A stretch of 64,000 nt of DNA from Sphingomonas sp. Leaf412 (GTDB lineage Bacteria; Pseudomonadota; Alphaproteobacteria; Sphingomonadales; Sphingomonadaceae). The position numbers and the translations under genes are program-made. Of the stretch, positions 17,076 to 25,967 are shown piece by piece; the first letter of the stretch is position 1; each line of letters opens with the position of its first letter. The stretch is taken from NCBI RefSeq assembly GCF_001425405.1, contig NZ_LMQP01000003.1, forward strand, positions 1,035,108 through 1,099,107, in the 5' to 3' direction. Below the pieces are notes generated by a model. That model was not told where the DNA came from and searched no databases. It saw nothing but the letters and a program-made list of their open reading frames with translations.

Positions 17076-17750
17076 ATGCCTGCCATGAGGCAGATGCCAT
17101 CCCGGCTGCGCCGTCTCGACGATGCGCTCGCCGCGCTGCCGCTCGACGAACCGATGCTGCTGACCGAGCTGGACGGCTTCCTCACCGGCATCCTCGTCTC
17201 TCCCGAGCTCATCATGCCTGCCGAGTGGCTCCAGAGCATCTGGGGCTCGGACGACAGCGGATACGCGCCGTTCGACGATCCTGTGGATGTGCAGTGGTTC
17301 GCCGACGCGGTCCAGGCCCGTTACAACGAGGTCGCGCGCGACCTTGACCGCGGCAAGTTCCAGCCGATTTTCGACGTCGACGGGCGCAACGGCGACCTGC
17401 TCTGGGACCTGTGGATCGATGGCTTTTCGCAGGCGATGGAGCTGCGACCGGCAGCATGGGCATCCTTGGGCGCGAGCGGGGATGCCGATCTCGAACTGGC
17501 CATGTCGCGCATCTCGACCCTGATCGCGATCGCGCGGAACGAGAGCGATCTGGACAGTATGGAGATCAACGCAGTGGAGGATCAGGCGCCGTCGACGATC
17601 ATCGACGGCGTTGTGCACCTCCACGCTGCGCGTCGGCGGGCCACGGGCTTTCAGGCGATCCCGGCAGCCGGATCGCGCGCTGCCAAGGTCGGTCGCAACG
17701 ATCCGTGTCCTTGCGGTTCGGGCAGGAAGTCCAAGCGGTGCTGTGGATAG
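17076..17750 (+). CDS. UPF0149 (YecA/YgfB-type) protein with C-terminal SEC-C motif
   Basis: A 224-residue cytoplasmic protein. The N-terminal two thirds match UPF0149 (LLTELDGFLTGILVSPELI, WDLWIDGFSQAM). The last 20 residues are a SEC-C zinc motif, RNDPCPCGSGRKSKRCC, as found at the end of SecA and YecA. The SEC-C motif binds zinc and, in known proteins, ribosomes or SecB. Three closely spaced ATGs (17076, 17085, 17094) could start it and none has a strong ribosome site. A second, orphan SEC-C coding sequence very like its tail lies at 20509-20559. Confidence 0.85.
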   Translation: MPAMRQMPSRLRRLDDALAALPLDEPMLLTELDGFLTGILVSPELIMPAEWLQSIWGSDDSGYAPFDDPVDVQWFADAVQARYNEVARDLDRGKFQPIFDVDGRNGDLLWDLWIDGFSQAMELRPAAWASLGASGDADLELAMSRISTLIAIARNESDLDSMEINAVEDQAPSTIIDGVVHLHAARRRATGFQAIPAAGSRAAKVGRNDPCPCGSGRKSKRCCG

Positions 17751-17783
17751 CTGACGTCGCAACGGTGTCGGGCACCATATTCT

Positions 17784-17799
17784 CGCCTGACGTCAGGCG
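17784..17799. promoter_or_regulatory. 16-bp perfect palindrome, candidate operator
   Basis: CGCCTGACGTCAGGCG is a perfect inverted repeat with a TGACGTCA centre. It lies 34 nt after the UPF0149 stop and 37 nt before a small gene that precedes the photolyase. The symmetry suggests a dimeric regulator site; no regulator gene adjoins it. Confidence 0.4.
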
Positions 17800-17836
17800 G
17801 CTGCGCGACTTATCCGCTCCCGTTCGTTGAGGGGCA

Positions 17837-18010
17837 ATGAGTAGCCGATCAACCTCGCATCGCATCCCCGGCGCGAGCGTCGCGGGCAACACCGCCGCCA
17901 AGGTTGACCGGCCCGCGGCGGTCGCGGCGGCGCCGTTCGCCGCCTGGTTATGCTTCGCAGCGCTGCTGGCCGAGCGTATCCGGCGCGACAGTCCGGGGGA
18001 GGGGACATGA
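17837..18010 (+). CDS. Small protein with one hydrophobic segment
   Basis: ATG 17837 follows a good GAGGGG site by two nt and opens a 57-residue frame. The sequence begins hydrophilic (MSSRSTSHRIPG), then has a hydrophobic stretch (AAPFAAWLCFAALLAERIRR) and a short polar tail. It could be a one-pass membrane peptide. It sits directly before the photolyase gene (35 nt) and after a perfect palindrome, so it may share their promoter. I recognise no family and a chance frame cannot be excluded. Confidence 0.45.
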   Translation: MSSRSTSHRIPGASVAGNTAAKVDRPAAVAAAPFAAWLCFAALLAERIRRDSPGEGT

Positions 18011-18044
18011 CGGGCGTCACGCGCTGCATACCGGGTGAAAGGGA

Positions 18045-19523
18045 ATGGTGACGCCCGCCCTGCCGCCCTGCCTTCGCGACTGGCGGGAAGCGCCGCGCGT
18101 GCGGACGCTGAACGAGCGCGTTGCCGACACCGCAGGACGTTTCGTCCTGTGCTGGTTGCAGCAGGCCTTGCGGGCGCACGACAATCCCGTGCTCGAGGCC
18201 GGCGTCCGGCTCGGCAACGCGCTCGGTCTGCCCGTGCTGGTCTATCACGGCGTGAACGAGCATTATCCCTACGCCTCCGACCGGCTCCACCACTTCATCC
18301 TGGGGGCGAGCCGCGACCTCGGCATCGCGTGCCGTGAACGCGGTCTCGCCTGCGTTCAGCATGTCGACCGCGCTGGACGTCGTGAGAAGGGCCTCGTGTA
18401 CCGGCTCGGCGCTCAGGCGGCGGCGATCGTGCTGGAGGACCAGCCCACATTCGTCGCGCGCTGGCAGTCCGATCGGGTCGCCGCACGGACAGCGGTGCCG
18501 GTCTACGCGGTCAACGCCGCTTGCCTGGTGCCACCCGCCGTGATCGGCGACGATGTACGCGGCCGGTCGGGCTTCCTTCGGCGGCATGAGCCCGAGCGCG
18601 CCACCTGGGTGGAAGCGGACGCGGCGGCGCCGGACATGCCTGCCTATGCCGGACCGCTGCCCTTCGTGCCGGACGTGCTCGATACCTGCGATCTCGACGC
18701 GCTGGTGGCCGGTCTGGACATCGACCACAGCTTGCCGGCCAGCGCCTCGCACCCGGCCGGCCGACGTGCGGCGAAGGATCGGCTTCAGCGCCTGGTGGCG
18801 GAAGTTCTGCCCGGCTATGCGTCGGTGCGCAACGACGCCACGCGGACGGATGGCGCCAGCGGTCTATCGCCCTATCTGCACTTCGGCGTCCTGGGCCCGC
18901 GCGAGGTGATGAATGCGGTCGCCGCCGCCGATGCCGGGAGCAGGCATAAGGCCAAGTTCGCCGACGAGCTTCTCGGCTGGCGCGAGTGGTTTCACCATCA
19001 GGCGCGAACGCTCGCCAAGCCGGAGCATTACGGTCGGGTCGCGGGCTGGGCGATCGAAACGCTGGCCGACCACGCGAGTGACCCGCGGCCCGACCTGGAA
19101 ACGCTGGACGCGCTCCTGCACGGCAGGACCCGCGACGAAACCTGGAACGCCTGCCAGAAGCAGTTCCTCATCGACGGCTGGATGCACAACAATCTGCGGA
19201 TGTACTGGGGCAAGCGCATCATCGCGATGACGCCTAGCCCCGAGGCGGCGTGGGCCACCGCCTGCTATCTCAACGACCGGTTGAGCCTCGACGGTCGCGA
19301 TCCATCGACATACGGCAACATCGCGGCGATGTTCGCCGGATCGCCATCGGATCGCGAGCGGCCGATCTATGGGCGGGTGTCGACCCGCGGCGATGGCTCT
19401 ACCCGTCGCAGGGAGGGAGGCGACCAGTGGCTTGCTGCCGAAGCGGCGAGGCACGCGCCGCGCGTATCGATCCCGGCGGAGGTGCCGGTCGACCCGTACC
19501 TGACCGGCGAGGCGACGGGCTGA
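18045..19523 (+). CDS. Class II CPD photolyase
   Basis: A 492-residue FAD enzyme that uses light to split cyclobutane pyrimidine dimers. The N-terminal alpha/beta domain is followed by the FAD-binding helical domain. Class II features include DGASGLSPYLHFG, DELLGWREWFHHQA, ETWNACQKQFLIDGWMHNNL, RMYWGKRI and LNDRLSLDGRDPSTYGNIA; class I enzymes differ in these segments. The start ATG 18045 has a GAAAGGG site six nt upstream. It is followed by an SDR gene on the same strand. Related proteins can be cryptochrome-like sensors, but the conserved catalytic region favours repair. Confidence 0.88.
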   Translation: MVTPALPPCLRDWREAPRVRTLNERVADTAGRFVLCWLQQALRAHDNPVLEAGVRLGNALGLPVLVYHGVNEHYPYASDRLHHFILGASRDLGIACRERGLACVQHVDRAGRREKGLVYRLGAQAAAIVLEDQPTFVARWQSDRVAARTAVPVYAVNAACLVPPAVIGDDVRGRSGFLRRHEPERATWVEADAAAPDMPAYAGPLPFVPDVLDTCDLDALVAGLDIDHSLPASASHPAGRRAAKDRLQRLVAEVLPGYASVRNDATRTDGASGLSPYLHFGVLGPREVMNAVAAADAGSRHKAKFADELLGWREWFHHQARTLAKPEHYGRVAGWAIETLADHASDPRPDLETLDALLHGRTRDETWNACQKQFLIDGWMHNNLRMYWGKRIIAMTPSPEAAWATACYLNDRLSLDGRDPSTYGNIAAMFAGSPSDRERPIYGRVSTRGDGSTRRREGGDQWLAAEAARHAPRVSIPAEVPVDPYLTGEATG

Positions 19524-19701
19524 GCCGACATGCGGGCGCCATTTAGACGATGGCCGCTTTCGGAACGGTCACGGGTTGCGCTGAACGTGGCCCGCGGGTC
19601 CATCTCCCACCCTGCAAGCGAATGTCGACGCGGACCGCTTGTGCTGCCTCCGGGCGACTGGCACCCTTGGCGATCATGAACTTACGAGGGGTGGTTTCAG
19701 G

Positions 19702-20484
19702 ATGCCTTTTGCGCCGTTCAATCTCTCGGGGAAGGTGGCGTTGGTCACCGGCGGCAACGGCGGCATCGGGCTGGGCATGGCGGAGGCGCTCGCCATGGCC
19801 GGTGCGGATGTCGTCGTGTGGGGGATGAAAGCCGACAAGAACGCCGTGGCGCTGGAGCGGCTGCGATCGCACGGCACGCGCGTGGCGGTCGAGCGCGTCG
19901 ACGTGGCCGACGAGCAGGCGGTCGAGGAAGGTGTCGCCGCCGCGGTCCGCGCGTTCGGCCGGCTCGACTTCGTCGCCGCCAACGCCGGCATGGGACTGGC
20001 CTCCCCCGGTTTCGACGCGATGACGACCGATACGTGGCGGCGTGTTCTCGTGGTCAATCTGGACGGCGTGTTCTGGACGCTGCGCGCGGCCGCCCGCCAC
20101 ATGAAGGAGCGCGCGGAGCGTGGCGATGCCGGCGGTTCGCTTCTGGCGACATCCTCGACCAGCGCGATCCACGGCGCACCGCGCAACCAGGCCTATGCCG
20201 CGGCGAAGGGCGCGGTGCTGCCGCTGATCCGCGGGATCGCGGTCGAATATGCGCGCTGGGGCGTGCGTGCCAACGCCGTCCTTCCGGGGTGGATCACGAC
20301 CGACATGACGGCACGGCTGCACGGCGAGGAGCGGTTCGAGGAAAAGGTGATCGGCCGCGTGCCGATGCGGCGTTGGGGAGAGCCGGACGATTTCGGCGGG
20401 ATCGCGGTCTACCTCGCGTCCGATGCCTCACGATTCCATACCGGCGACAGCTTCGTGATCGATGGCGGCTACACGATCTACTGA
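19702..20484 (+). CDS. Short-chain dehydrogenase/reductase
   Basis: A 260-residue classical SDR. It has the NAD(P) motif TGGNGGIGLGM, NAG (ANAGMG), catalytic Ser in SSTSAIHG, and YAAAK with catalytic Tyr and Lys; the end reads FVIDGGYTIY. The W in VVVWG and acidic residues nearby do not settle NAD versus NADP. Substrate is unknown. Start ATG 19702 lies downstream of a GAGGGG run. Immediately after its stop, in the same frame, is an orphan SEC-C coding sequence. Confidence 0.88.
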   Translation: MPFAPFNLSGKVALVTGGNGGIGLGMAEALAMAGADVVVWGMKADKNAVALERLRSHGTRVAVERVDVADEQAVEEGVAAAVRAFGRLDFVAANAGMGLASPGFDAMTTDTWRRVLVVNLDGVFWTLRAAARHMKERAERGDAGGSLLATSSTSAIHGAPRNQAYAAAKGAVLPLIRGIAVEYARWGVRANAVLPGWITTDMTARLHGEERFEEKVIGRVPMRRWGEPDDFGGIAVYLASDASRFHTGDSFVIDGGYTIY

Positions 20485-20508
20485 TCGGAGGGCAGGGGCG
20501 GTCAAGGC

Positions 20509-20559
20509 GATCCGTGCCCTTGCGGTTCGGGCAGAAAATTCAGGCGATGCGGTGGATAA
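20509..20559 (+). pseudogene. Orphan SEC-C motif remnant
   Basis: Read in the SDR frame after its TGA, this stretch encodes DPCPCGSGRKFRRCGG then TAA. That is a SEC-C zinc motif in which the second cysteine of the final CC pair is lost. The DNA is very similar to the last codons of the UPF0149 gene at 17700-17750 (shared GATCCGTG..CTTGCGGTTCGG core and the same GGATA end). There is no start codon or upstream domain, so it looks like the leftover tail of a deleted or duplicated SEC-C gene. SDR stop-codon readthrough into it is a less likely alternative. Confidence 0.6.
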
Positions 20560-20566
20560 GGCAAGT

Positions 20567-20968
20567 ATGACAAGCGAAGCGCGCATCCTGCACGTCACCA
20601 TCCGCGTGCCGATGGACAGGGCCTATGCCTTCGCGCAGCGGCCGGAGAACTTCCCGCGCTGGGCGGCCGGGCTGGCCGACAGCCTGCGCAGCACCGAGCG
20701 TGGCTGGATCGCCGACACGCCGGAGGGCGAGGCGGCGATCCACTTCAGCGAGCCCAACGCGTTCGGAATCTTGGATCACCGGGTCACAAGGCACGGGCAG
20801 CCCGACGTGATGGTGCCCATGCGGATGATCCCGAACGGCGACGGCACCGAGGTGGAGCTTATTCTGTTCCGCCAGCCCGACATGACCGACGCCGACTTCA
20901 AGCGCGACGCACGCATGGTGAAGGCAGACCTGGGAGCGTTGAAGACTTTGCTCGAAGCCGAGGCGTGA
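20567..20968 (+). CDS. SRPBCC family protein
   Basis: A 133-residue protein of the START/SRPBCC helix-grip fold. The pattern is a beta strand ILHVTIRVPMDRAYAFAQRPENFPRWA, followed by strands and a long C-terminal helix DADFKRDARMVKADLGALKTLLE. Such proteins bind small hydrophobic ligands; the ligand is unknown. ATG 20567 has AAGG just upstream. It follows the SDR gene and the SEC-C remnant on the same strand. Confidence 0.8.
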   Translation: MTSEARILHVTIRVPMDRAYAFAQRPENFPRWAAGLADSLRSTERGWIADTPEGEAAIHFSEPNAFGILDHRVTRHGQPDVMVPMRMIPNGDGTEVELILFRQPDMTDADFKRDARMVKADLGALKTLLEAEA

Positions 20969-21047
20969 AAATCGACGCGATGATCGGAAACTTGCCGTCT
21001 TCGCACAGGCTTCCGCCTTATCGTCGCAGCATTATCGCGCGGAGGGG

Positions 21048-22280
21048 CTACGCCTGTACGACCAGCTCCTCAAGCCCGCGGAAGAAGGGCAGGGTTCGCC
21101 ATTTCGGTTCCGCGTCCGGCGCGACGATGCGGAGCGCCGGGAAGCGCTGGAACAGCTTGAGCAGCGCCACCTGGCCCTCCAGCCGCGCGAGCGGCGCGCC
21201 GATGCAGATGTGGCTGCCGCCGCCGAACGACAGGTGCGGCGCACGCTTCGCATCTATCACGAACGCTTCGGCATCCGTGTAGACCGCGGGATCCCGGTTC
21301 GCCGCGCGCAGGATCGCCGTCACCGCCTGCGTCGCCCGGACGGGGCAGCCGCCGACCTGCGCATCTTCGGCCATGATCCGCTGCGTGATGTCGACCGGCC
21401 CTTCGTAGCGCAGCACTTCCTCGACCAGGGCAGGCGCCAGGCCAGGATCGGCGAGGAGCTTGTCGCGCTCGCCCGGATTCAGCATCAGCAGCCGCGCGCC
21501 GTTGCCGATCAGGTCGGTCGTGGTCAGATTCCCGCCGACCAGCAGCGCGATCAGGTTGATCGCGAGTTCGGCGTCGTTGATCGCCGCACCTTCCGCCTGC
21601 AAAGCCACCATGTCGCTGATGAGGTCGTCCTGCGGCGCGGCCCGGCGGCGCGCGATCTGGTCGTGGAAATAATCGTGCAGCGCGGCGCGACATCGCTCCA
21701 GCGTCGCGGTCTGTTCGGCTGAGCGGAAGGGGTTGAGGCCGAGGATCACGCCTTCGGACCAGTCGCGAAAGTCGGTCAGGCGATCGTTGTCGACGCCCAG
21801 GATGCTGGCGATCGCGTCGACCGGAACGGGGACGCAGAAGGCCGCCATCAGGTCGAACGGCTGCGTCGGGTCGATCGCGTCCAGCGCCGCGTCGATCACC
21901 TGTTCGACGCGGGCGCGGCACGTCTTCACCCGCGCGTAGAAGGCGCGCTGGAGCGGGCGGCGGATGCGTGCATGGTCCGGATCGTCCAGCGTGAGAATCG
22001 ACACCGCCTCCGTCCGCGGTACGCCGGGCGGCAGCTGCGCCGCCTGCCGCCGGACCAGCAGCGCCGCCTCCTCCGCACGCGCACCGTCGCGCCAGGTCCG
22101 CCGGTTTGCGAGGACGCGGTGCGCCTCGGCATAGCCGGTGACGACGAACGTCCCCGCCTGCGCGTCGCGCGCCACGGGGCAGGCATCGCGCAGCGGCCGC
22201 AATACCGCATGGGGATCGTGCTGATAGGCCGGGTTCATCGGCGTCAGGGCGGCGAGCGATGCGCCGGGTCGGTCATCCAT
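21048..22280 (-). CDS. Cytochrome P450
   Basis: A 410-residue soluble bacterial P450. It has an I-helix LLVGGNLTTTD (acidic/threonine oxygen-activation site), ExxR in EEVLRYEGP, and the heme loop FGGGSHICIGAPLAR with the axial Cys at about residue 359. It hydroxylates an unknown substrate using electrons from a separate ferredoxin, which is not encoded nearby. ATG 22280 is preferred because AGGAG lies eight nt upstream. It is divergent from the flavoprotein monooxygenase at 22382, across about 100 nt that should hold both promoters. Confidence 0.93.
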   Translation of the reverse strand: MDDRPGASLAALTPMNPAYQHDPHAVLRPLRDACPVARDAQAGTFVVTGYAEAHRVLANRRTWRDGARAEEAALLVRRQAAQLPPGVPRTEAVSILTLDDPDHARIRRPLQRAFYARVKTCRARVEQVIDAALDAIDPTQPFDLMAAFCVPVPVDAIASILGVDNDRLTDFRDWSEGVILGLNPFRSAEQTATLERCRAALHDYFHDQIARRRAAPQDDLISDMVALQAEGAAINDAELAINLIALLVGGNLTTTDLIGNGARLLMLNPGERDKLLADPGLAPALVEEVLRYEGPVDITQRIMAEDAQVGGCPVRATQAVTAILRAANRDPAVYTDAEAFVIDAKRAPHLSFGGGSHICIGAPLARLEGQVALLKLFQRFPALRIVAPDAEPKWRTLPFFRGLEELVVQA

Positions 22281-22381
22281 ATTCGACTCTCCTGCCATCA
22301 CACTCGACTGTTATCGTGCGGACGGCAACAGGGCAGCGGCGCCCGGTGGCGCGGTGACGCGAACCGGCATAAGCTGTTGGG

Positions 22382-24166
22382 ATGACGATCGATCGAGACA
22401 CGTTGCTCGCCCGCTACGCCGCCGAGCGCGACAAGCGACTGCGGCCGGAGGGGACCGCGCAATATATCCGTCTGGACGCGCAATTCGCCGACCGGCCGGT
22501 CGACGTGCAGGCGCCGGTGGCGGATCGGGCGCCGGTCACCGACGATGTGACCTTCGCCTTCGTCGGCGGCGGGTTCGCCGGGCTGGTGACGGGCGCGCGT
22601 CTGGCGGAAGCGGGCGTGACCGACGTGCGCATCGTCGAGAAGGGCGGCGACGTCGGCGGTACCTGGTACTGGAATCGCTATCCGGGGGCGCAATGCGACA
22701 CCGCGTCGATGGTGTACATGCCGCTGCTGGAGGAGACGCAGCACCGGCCGACGGAGAAATATGCGCACGGGCCGGAGATCCTCGCCCAGTGCCGCCGCAT
22801 CGCGGAGCGCTACGGCCTGTACGACAAGGCGCTGTTCCATACCGAAGTGACCGGGGTGACCTGGGACGAGGCCCGCGCGCGCTGGGTGATCGAGACGAAC
22901 CGGAACGACCGCTTCACCGCGCGCTTCATCGGGCTGGGCACCGGGCCGCTGCACGTTCCGAAGCTGCCGCGCATTCCGGGTATCGCCGATTTTCGCGGGC
23001 ACAGCTTCCATACCAGCCGGTGGGATTATGCCTATACCGGCGGCGATCCCGACGGCGCGCCGCTCGACCGGCTGGCGGACAAGCGGGTCGCGATCATCGG
23101 CACGGGCGCGACCGCGGTACAGGCCGTGCCGCACCTCGCCGCGGCGGCGCAGCAACTGTACGTCGTGCAGCGCACGCCCTCCTCCGTCGACGTCCGCGAT
23201 AACGGGCCGATCGATCCCGACTGGTTTTCCGAGGTGGCGGTGCCGGGCTGGCAGGCGCGCTGGCTGGAGAATTTCACCGACAACCAGGCGGGGGGCAACG
23301 CGCGGGAAGACTGGGTCAAGGACGGCTGGACCGACCTGTCCCGGCGTATCCGCGCGCGGCTCGCCGGATTGCCGCGCGAGGCGATGACGCGGGAGGCGAT
23401 GCTCGCCGCGTACGAGGAATCCGATTTCGAGAAGATGGAGGAGATCCGCGCGCGCGTCGACGCGGTGGTCGCGGACGCGGGCACGGCGGAGGGGCTGAAG
23501 GCCTGGTATCGCCAGCTATGCAAGCGACCGTGTTTCCACGACGACTACCTTGCCGCCTTCAATCGACCCGGCGTCCAGCTCGTCGACACGGGCGGCAAGG
23601 GGGTGGAGCGGATCACCGAACGCGGCTTCGTCGTCGCCGGGCGCGAATATGCGGTCGATTGCATCGTCTGGGCTTCGGGATTCGAGGTCGGCAGCGAGCA
23701 TCACGAGCGCGCGGGCTTCGATCCGGTCGGCCGCGACGGCGTGCGGCTGTCCGACGTCTGGGCCGAGGGCATGCGCTCGCTGCATGGCATTCACGTTCAC
23801 GGCTTCCCCAACGCCTTCTTCGTCCAGCCCGCGCAAGGGGCGAACCTCATATCGAACGTGCCCCACAATCTCACGGAATCGGCCAGCACCATCGCGCCGA
23901 TCGTCCGTGCGGCGCTCGATCGCGGCGCGCGGGAGGTGGACGTGACGGCCGAGGCGCAGGAACGCTGGGTGAAGCTGCTGCTCGACGCGCCCCCGCGGTT
24001 GATCGGCGGACCGGACTGTACGCCGGGATATTACAACAACGAGGGGCAGGACCCGACCCCGGCCATGCGCCTCGCGGTCGGTTACCCGGCCGGACCGAGC
24101 GCGTACTTCCGCTATCTGGCGAAATGGCGCGACGACGCGGCATTCGCCGGTCTGGAGTTCCGGTAG
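22382..24166 (+). CDS. Flavin-containing (Baeyer-Villiger-type) monooxygenase
   Basis: A 594-residue FAD/NADPH enzyme. It has a first Rossmann motif FVGGGFAGL, the Baeyer-Villiger fingerprint FRGHSFHTSRW (about residue 204), and a second nucleotide motif IIGTGATAVQ. The last third has QPAQGANLISNVPHN and other features of the cyclohexanone / phenylacetone monooxygenase group. It probably converts a ketone to an ester or lactone. An N-terminal extension of about 55 residues precedes the FAD motif, as in the longer members. It shares a divergent promoter region with the P450, suggesting joint action. Confidence 0.9.
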   Translation: MTIDRDTLLARYAAERDKRLRPEGTAQYIRLDAQFADRPVDVQAPVADRAPVTDDVTFAFVGGGFAGLVTGARLAEAGVTDVRIVEKGGDVGGTWYWNRYPGAQCDTASMVYMPLLEETQHRPTEKYAHGPEILAQCRRIAERYGLYDKALFHTEVTGVTWDEARARWVIETNRNDRFTARFIGLGTGPLHVPKLPRIPGIADFRGHSFHTSRWDYAYTGGDPDGAPLDRLADKRVAIIGTGATAVQAVPHLAAAAQQLYVVQRTPSSVDVRDNGPIDPDWFSEVAVPGWQARWLENFTDNQAGGNAREDWVKDGWTDLSRRIRARLAGLPREAMTREAMLAAYEESDFEKMEEIRARVDAVVADAGTAEGLKAWYRQLCKRPCFHDDYLAAFNRPGVQLVDTGGKGVERITERGFVVAGREYAVDCIVWASGFEVGSEHHERAGFDPVGRDGVRLSDVWAEGMRSLHGIHVHGFPNAFFVQPAQGANLISNVPHNLTESASTIAPIVRAALDRGAREVDVTAEAQERWVKLLLDAPPRLIGGPDCTPGYYNNEGQDPTPAMRLAVGYPAGPSAYFRYLAKWRDDAAFAGLEFR

Positions 24167-24206
24167 GACCGTCGGTCAAGCGACGCGCGCGCCTGACCGT
24201 GTGACG

Positions 24207-24392
24207 TCACGCCTGGGTCTTGGTCGGCTCGTCATTCGGGATCGGACTTTCGATCGACGGATCCTCGACCCCGTCCTCGACGGCAGCCTGCAATCTGGCG
24301 ATCTCCATATCGGTGACCCCGTTGCCCGTCGGCTGGATCGGCAGGTCCGCGGGGGAGTCGATGTCGTGCTCGGATCGCGTGTCGTCGGTCAT
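24207..24392 (-). CDS. Small acidic hypothetical protein
   Basis: A 61-residue very acidic protein (MTDDTRSEHDIDSPADL...) that is probably disordered, with one likely helix (TDMEIARLQAAVEDG). ATG 24392 is preceded by a strong AGGAG seven nt away, the main reason for calling it. It lies convergent to the BVMO gene and divergent from the amidase. I know of no family. Confidence 0.7.
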   Translation of the reverse strand: MTDDTRSEHDIDSPADLPIQPTGNGVTDMEIARLQAAVEDGVEDPSIESPIPNDEPTKTQA

Positions 24393-24542
24393 GTAATGCT
24401 CCTGACTAGGTTCGTTGAACGCACCATTCGCCGAACAGGGGGCATCGGTCCGCGAAGCATTCGATACGACGGTGCCGGACCGCGCGGTTGCTCCCGCCGG
24501 GATTAAGGACCAGCATGGCACGCCACGATCGGCGGAGCCACG

Positions 24543-25967
24543 ATGCAGGATTATTCCTCCTATGACGCGATCGGGCTGGCGCAGCTCGTGCGGACCGGCG
24601 CGGTCTCGGCATCCGAACTGGTCGAGGCCGCGATTTTGCGGGTCGAACGGCTGGATGGGCAGATCAACGCCGTCGTTCATCGCGCCTTCGACGAGGCCCG
24701 GACGGCGGCATCCGGCCCGCTTCCCGACGGGCCGTTCGCGGGCGTGCCGTTCATCGTCAAGGATTTCGGCATCGGCGTGGCGGGCTGGCCGAACACCAGC
24801 GGTAGCCGGTTTTGCGCCGACATCGTCGATGCGGACGACAGCGGGCTGACGCGGCGCTACCGCGATGCCGGAATCGTCATGCTCGGGCGCGGCGCCTCTT
24901 CCGAATATGGCATCGTCGGCAATGTCGAGACCGCCTTGTTCGGCCCGACGCGCAATCCGTGGAATCCGAATCACATCGCGGGCGGATCGTCCGGCGGTTC
25001 GGCGGCGGCGGTGGCGGCGGGGATCGTGCCGATGGCGCATGCGTCGGACGGGCTGGGCTCGATCCGCATCCCGGCGGCCTGTTGCGGCCTCGTCGGCATG
25101 AAGCCGACGCGCGATCGCGTGCCGAACCTACCCGACGGCTTCGATTATGCGATGGGGTTCTGCGTCGATCACGTGGTGACGCGCAGCGTCCGAGACAGTG
25201 CGGCGATGCTCGACGCCTCGGGCATTCCCGAACCGGGGTCACCCTATGCCGTGCCGCCCAAGGCGGGGCCGTATCTCGACGAGGTCGGACGCAGCGTCGG
25301 CACGTTGCGGATCACCTGGTCGGGCGACACCCCGTCGGGGCAGCCGATCGATGCCGAAGTACAGGCGGTGCTCGAACGGACCGCCGCGACGCTGGCCGCG
25401 CTGGGGCACGAGGTGCGCGAGGGGACGCTCGGCGTCGATCATCGCGCGATGGCGCGGGCGCGCGCGCCGGTGTCGGCCGCCAACTTCGCGGCGGGCATGC
25501 GCCGCGTGATCGAGCGGGTCGGGCGTGAGCCGCGCGAGGATGAGCTCGAACCGATGACATGGGCATCGCTGCAAGGTTCGCGGCAGGTGACGGGCGAACA
25601 GGCGTTCCTGGGCTTTCAGGAATTGCGAATGCTCACGCGCGGCGTGCTGCGCCGGTTCGAGACGATCGACGTCCACCTCTGCCCGGTCATGACCGCACCG
25701 CCACCGCGGATCGGGTTCAGCGATCCCGCGACCGTCCCGCCGCGCGAGATCGGGAAGCGGCAGATGGCGCTGTATCCGTTCGCCGCGCTGTTCAACTTCA
25801 CGGGTCAGCCGTCGCTGTCGCTGCCGCTGGGCATGAGCGCGGACGGGCTACCGATCGGTATGATGTTCACCGCGCGTTATGCCGACGAGGCGACATTGTA
25901 CCGATTGGCGGGGCAGATCGAACGCGAGATGCCGTGGGCGGCGCGTCGTCCGCAGGTGTGGGCATGA
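24543..25967 (+). CDS. Amidase signature enzyme
   Basis: A 474-residue amidase-signature hydrolase that cleaves an amide (or ester) bond. The catalytic triad is visible: Lys in FIVKDFG, cis-Ser in [14 protein letters not shown] and nucleophile Ser in [12 protein letters not shown]. The substrate-binding C-terminal half is typical but does not identify the substrate. It is too short on context to be GatA; no gatB or gatC is nearby. It starts at ATG 24543 and its stop overlaps the ATG of the lactone-oxidase-like gene (ATGA), the first of two such couplings in this three-gene operon. Confidence 0.9.
   Translation: MQDYSSYDAIGLAQLVRTGAVSASELVEAAILRVERLDGQINAVVHRAFDEARTAASGPLPDGPFAGVPFIVKDFGIGVAGWPNTSGSRFCADIVDADDSGLTRRYRDAGIVMLGRGASSEYGIVGNVETALFGPTRNPWNPNHIAGGSSGGSAAAVAAGIVPMAHASDGLGSIRIPAACCGLVGMKPTRDRVPNLPDGFDYAMGFCVDHVVTRSVRDSAAMLDASGIPEPGSPYAVPPKAGPYLDEVGRSVGTLRITWSGDTPSGQPIDAEVQAVLERTAATLAALGHEVREGTLGVDHRAMARARAPVSAANFAAGMRRVIERVGREPREDELEPMTWASLQGSRQVTGEQAFLGFQELRMLTRGVLRRFETIDVHLCPVMTAPPPRIGFSDPATVPPREIGKRQMALYPFAALFNFTGQPSLSLPLGMSADGLPIGMMFTARYADEATLYRLAGQIEREMPWAARRPQVWA

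Noticed and set aside
20462..20566. Earlier ATG for the SRPBCC gene
   Set aside because: It overlaps the SDR end and the SEC-C remnant, adds non-homologous residues, and lacks a ribosome site compared with ATG 20567.
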